From NCBI GenBank assembly GCA_937931645.1, contig CALHAR010000004.1, positions 62,001-126,000 of the forward strand: DNA of 64,000 nucleotides, written 5' to 3'. The position numbers and the translations under genes are program-made. The notes under the pieces are model-generated. The model had not been told where the DNA came from. It made no database searches and was given only the letters and a program-made list of their open reading frames with translations. Source of the DNA: an uncultured Alphaproteobacteria bacterium (GTDB lineage Bacteria; Pseudomonadota; Alphaproteobacteria; Micavibrionales; Micavibrionaceae). Below are positions 61,851 to 64,000 of the stretch, one piece after another (the stretch's first letter is position 1; each line of letters begins with the position of its first letter).

Positions 61851-63926
61851 TTAATGTAAAGCCAAGTGCGGTATTTTATCATCAAACGAAGGCATATCTT
61901 CAGGCATTAAGTATAAAGTGCTTCTATCGTCTTGATAAGGAAAGCCTTTACTACCAGGCTCGCAATATGAATCTCTTCTTTCTTTGAACTCTAAACTCAA
62001 ATCTGTACCAAGCTTCGTTGTAGTCTTTACAATTGTTTTTAAATCTTTCTTTGCTCTCTTTTTTATCTTTTCTGCTTCTTTAAACGACACATTATCTGTA
62101 ATTTGATATGTCTTTTTTGGTGTCCATTGTTGACCAACTTCGTAACCGTTTATTCTTTCAAATTCCTCTAAACTGATAGAACCACATCCAAGAAAATCTG
62201 CAGGAACATCTTCCAAGGAAACAAAATATTTAACCTCACGCTTTCCATTTGCACAGTGACGCACACCAAGAATATTATGATCTTCAGGCATTTGATCAAA
62301 CAAATCTTGAATAGGCCCTGGTGTTCGTGAATGTGGTTGTGCATCACGAGATTTTATTGACAGAGACATAAGTCCTCTTGGATGAAAATATGAATCTATA
62401 CCATCTGTTTGACGTACTAAAAAATATTCTTCACCATTTAATTCGTCTATAGCTTCTAATAAAACCTCTGAAGTATTGATTCCGTCTTCTGCACTAAAAG
62501 GGTTTAAAAGAACTGACGTAGCCCAATCAAGCCTGTCTTGGGCGGTAAACGCAGGTGCATTTGGAGCACTATTCCTTATAACTTCTATGTTTGCAGCAGT
62601 CGTACTTTCGACAACATGATAGTTTAAAGGTTTTCCTAATTCTGACGGTAATGATGCTGTTCTTTCGTTCTGCGCTTGCAAGCGTTCTGTTACATCTTTG
62701 CCAATATTAACTGTATTGGCAGAGCGTCCACGGGAAAGGATTTTACGGCATCCTTTGGCGCAAGCGCGACCAAACCCTATAACTCCACGAGAAAGGGCAC
62801 CACCTTTTGCTGCCCCTACAACACCGCCTCCCGCTAATACCAAAAATGGTATTTTTGATATTGAATACAATAAAACACTAGATCCAATAACCGCGCCCGC
62901 AGTTATCAAATTCATATGAACAAGAGTGTTTGCTATACTTTGTGTCGAACGCAAGGTGTACTTCCCTAATGCATGGTAAAATGTACCAATATTACGGTAC
63001 CACTTATCTGAATCTCTTTCAGGAGTAAAAAGGTCATACGGGTCTAAGCCAAACTTAATATCTCTTGCTACTCTTGGAAAAACTTGATTGATCAATTCAT
63101 AGGCTTGCGCTTTAGAGTATGGTTCCGTATTTAAGGGAATGGACGCAAGTTTAAGCAAAGATTTTATGAATCTATTATTTAAAGCCAACTTATCTAAGAA
63201 CAGCCTCTCTTTGCCATGCTCTGGATTACAGTAAAAATGAACGGTATATTTTTCAGGGTGGTCTTGATGCTCCTCTAACCAAAAAACACTTGAAGAAGAC
63301 CGTGTAAAACCTCCCGTTTTTTTGATCGTAGACCCGTGACGTTTAATAAATTTACGTGAATTAAACGCATGTTGCTTAACGGCTGCATCCACCCACGATG
63401 TTTCTATATATTGCTCACCTGTCTTGGCATCTTTATGCCCTCTATCATCACGATAATGAGCAGCGATTACGACAAGATTTTCTTCTATGTTCTTTTTTGT
63501 ATCCTTTCTATCTTCCGCACTACTCTCCACATCATCTTTTGGTTTTCTTAAAAATGTTTCAATCAGGAAGTCAGGATCTGAAGAATGTATCACGGCGCAC
63601 CCTGCTACCTCTTCAAAGATCCCCTTAAGCCTATCAGGTTTAGCAACTTTTCTAGATATAACCGTATCTACAGGTAAGCTAGCACCACGAGGAGAGAGCG
63701 TAATGATGCTCTTATAAGGTGCGACACTATCATCAACGCGCGTGCATTCAACTTCAAATGTTTTTATACCAACGTTATATTCATTAAAATTTGCTAGGCG
63801 GTCTAACCGCTCTCTTACTGTGTCAGCATCGTGCGCCAATCCGCTAGACATACTTTTTACAGTAGCCAAAGTACTCCTTTTAGGCTGAGTGCCGTTAGGC
63901 TCTTCTTTGTTTCGTCGTAAAACCAT
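61851..63926 (-). CDS. very large orphan protein with a central hydrophobic region
   Basis: 691 aa from the ATG at 63926. No family recognised. The N-terminal ~340 residues are soluble, with SWVDAAVKQHAFNSRKF. Residues about 345-400 hold two membrane-type helices (TLVHMNLITAGAVIGSSVLLYSIS and FLVLAGGGVVGAAKGGALSRG). The C-terminal ~280 residues carry further domain-like blocks (EEYFLVRQTDGIDSYFHPRGLMSL). It may be a membrane-associated enzyme or a secreted effector with two pore-like helices; both are guesses. The preferred ATG is predicted leaderless; a longer TTG frame from 63941 would start before the transcript. Confidence 0.72.
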   Translation of the reverse strand: MVLRRNKEEPNGTQPKRSTLATVKSMSSGLAHDADTVRERLDRLANFNEYNVGIKTFEVECTRVDDSVAPYKSIITLSPRGASLPVDTVISRKVAKPDRLKGIFEEVAGCAVIHSSDPDFLIETFLRKPKDDVESSAEDRKDTKKNIEENLVVIAAHYRDDRGHKDAKTGEQYIETSWVDAAVKQHAFNSRKFIKRHGSTIKKTGGFTRSSSSVFWLEEHQDHPEKYTVHFYCNPEHGKERLFLDKLALNNRFIKSLLKLASIPLNTEPYSKAQAYELINQVFPRVARDIKFGLDPYDLFTPERDSDKWYRNIGTFYHALGKYTLRSTQSIANTLVHMNLITAGAVIGSSVLLYSISKIPFLVLAGGGVVGAAKGGALSRGVIGFGRACAKGCRKILSRGRSANTVNIGKDVTERLQAQNERTASLPSELGKPLNYHVVESTTAANIEVIRNSAPNAPAFTAQDRLDWATSVLLNPFSAEDGINTSEVLLEAIDELNGEEYFLVRQTDGIDSYFHPRGLMSLSIKSRDAQPHSRTPGPIQDLFDQMPEDHNILGVRHCANGKREVKYFVSLEDVPADFLGCGSISLEEFERINGYEVGQQWTPKKTYQITDNVSFKEAEKIKKRAKKDLKTIVKTTTKLGTDLSLEFKERRDSYCEPGSKGFPYQDDRSTLYLMPEDMPSFDDKIPHLALH

Positions 63927-63932
63927 GGGTAT

Positions 63933-63961
63933 TATATACAAAGTAATTATCCATAATACAA
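63933..63961 (-). promoter_or_regulatory. promoter predicting a leaderless mRNA for the 61851 gene
   Basis: The minus strand reads TTGTAT, 17 bases, TATATA, six bases, ATG. It agrees in spacing with the promoter at 9123. Confidence 0.6.
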
Positions 63962-64000
63962 CAATTTTTTACAGTGTGATCACAATATTAAGTGAAAATG

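Overview
The window looks like chromosomal DNA of a moderately AT-rich alphaproteobacterium. I base this on the single-enzyme 5-aminolevulinate synthase (hemA), the xseB-ispA-dxs order, the rph-rdgB-hemW block, aroC and fabI close to pdxH, pyruvate phosphate dikinase, a bactofilin and a Rickettsia-type 17 kDa glycine-zipper lipoprotein. Intact aroC, dapB, purC, pdxH, dxs and hemA mean that it is not a heavily reduced endosymbiont. A Micavibrio-, Rickettsiales- or Rhodospirillales-like lineage is possible, but I cannot fix the order from sequence alone. No prophage, insertion sequence, CRISPR array or rRNA was seen.

Layout. 0-8 kb: ispH (partial), a lipoprotein, a SIS isomerase, a histone-deacetylase-family enzyme, then two minus-strand Sel1-type genes that interrupt an otherwise typical HDAC/xseB/ispA/dxs cluster. 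8-12 kb: a Fic enzyme with operator-like repeats, a two-gene module of unknown function, and sppA. 12-21 kb: a clan-CE cysteine protease-like gene, aroC, a GxxExxY gene, fabI, a large orphan protein, a 17 kDa antigen homologue, pdxH, htpG and a degenerate zincin. 21-32 kb: a YjfB-like microprotein, ribokinase, hemA, a DUF2330/RnfD-like pair, a TetR regulator, an adenosine-kinase-like gene, a peptide-binding protein, a lipoprotein, a GT9 glycosyltransferase, ygfZ and a HAD phosphatase. 32-42 kb: ppdK, an orphan, a GNAT enzyme, a TrmN6-like methyltransferase, ispB, a metal-sensing CsoR operon, a Rap1a/Tai-like protein and a detached helicase C-terminal domain. 42-57 kb: hemW-rdgB-rph, grpE, purC, dnaK-dnaJ, a thioesterase-dapB pair, ogt, an asparaginase-like gene-nth, and a bactofilin. 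57-64 kb: a DUF389 membrane protein, uvrC, tRNA-Leu(UAA), an AIM24-like protein and a 691-residue orphan.

Three patterns run through the window. First, small palindromic elements sit in intergenic gaps and, strikingly, in frame inside conserved protein genes (HDAC, dxs, GNAT, TrmN6-like methyltransferase, ispB, and the 3' ends of rdgB and purC). This resembles the Rickettsia palindromic element phenomenon, and recurrent copies use the same reading frame. Second, five genes of unknown function or Sel1 type share an identical TTGACATAA block upstream, which suggests one promoter class or regulon for accessory proteins. Third, several promoters place the -10 box six or seven bases before the start codon, which predicts leaderless transcripts. 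The best local circuit is a CsoR-type operon whose GC-rich inverted repeat overlaps its own promoter.
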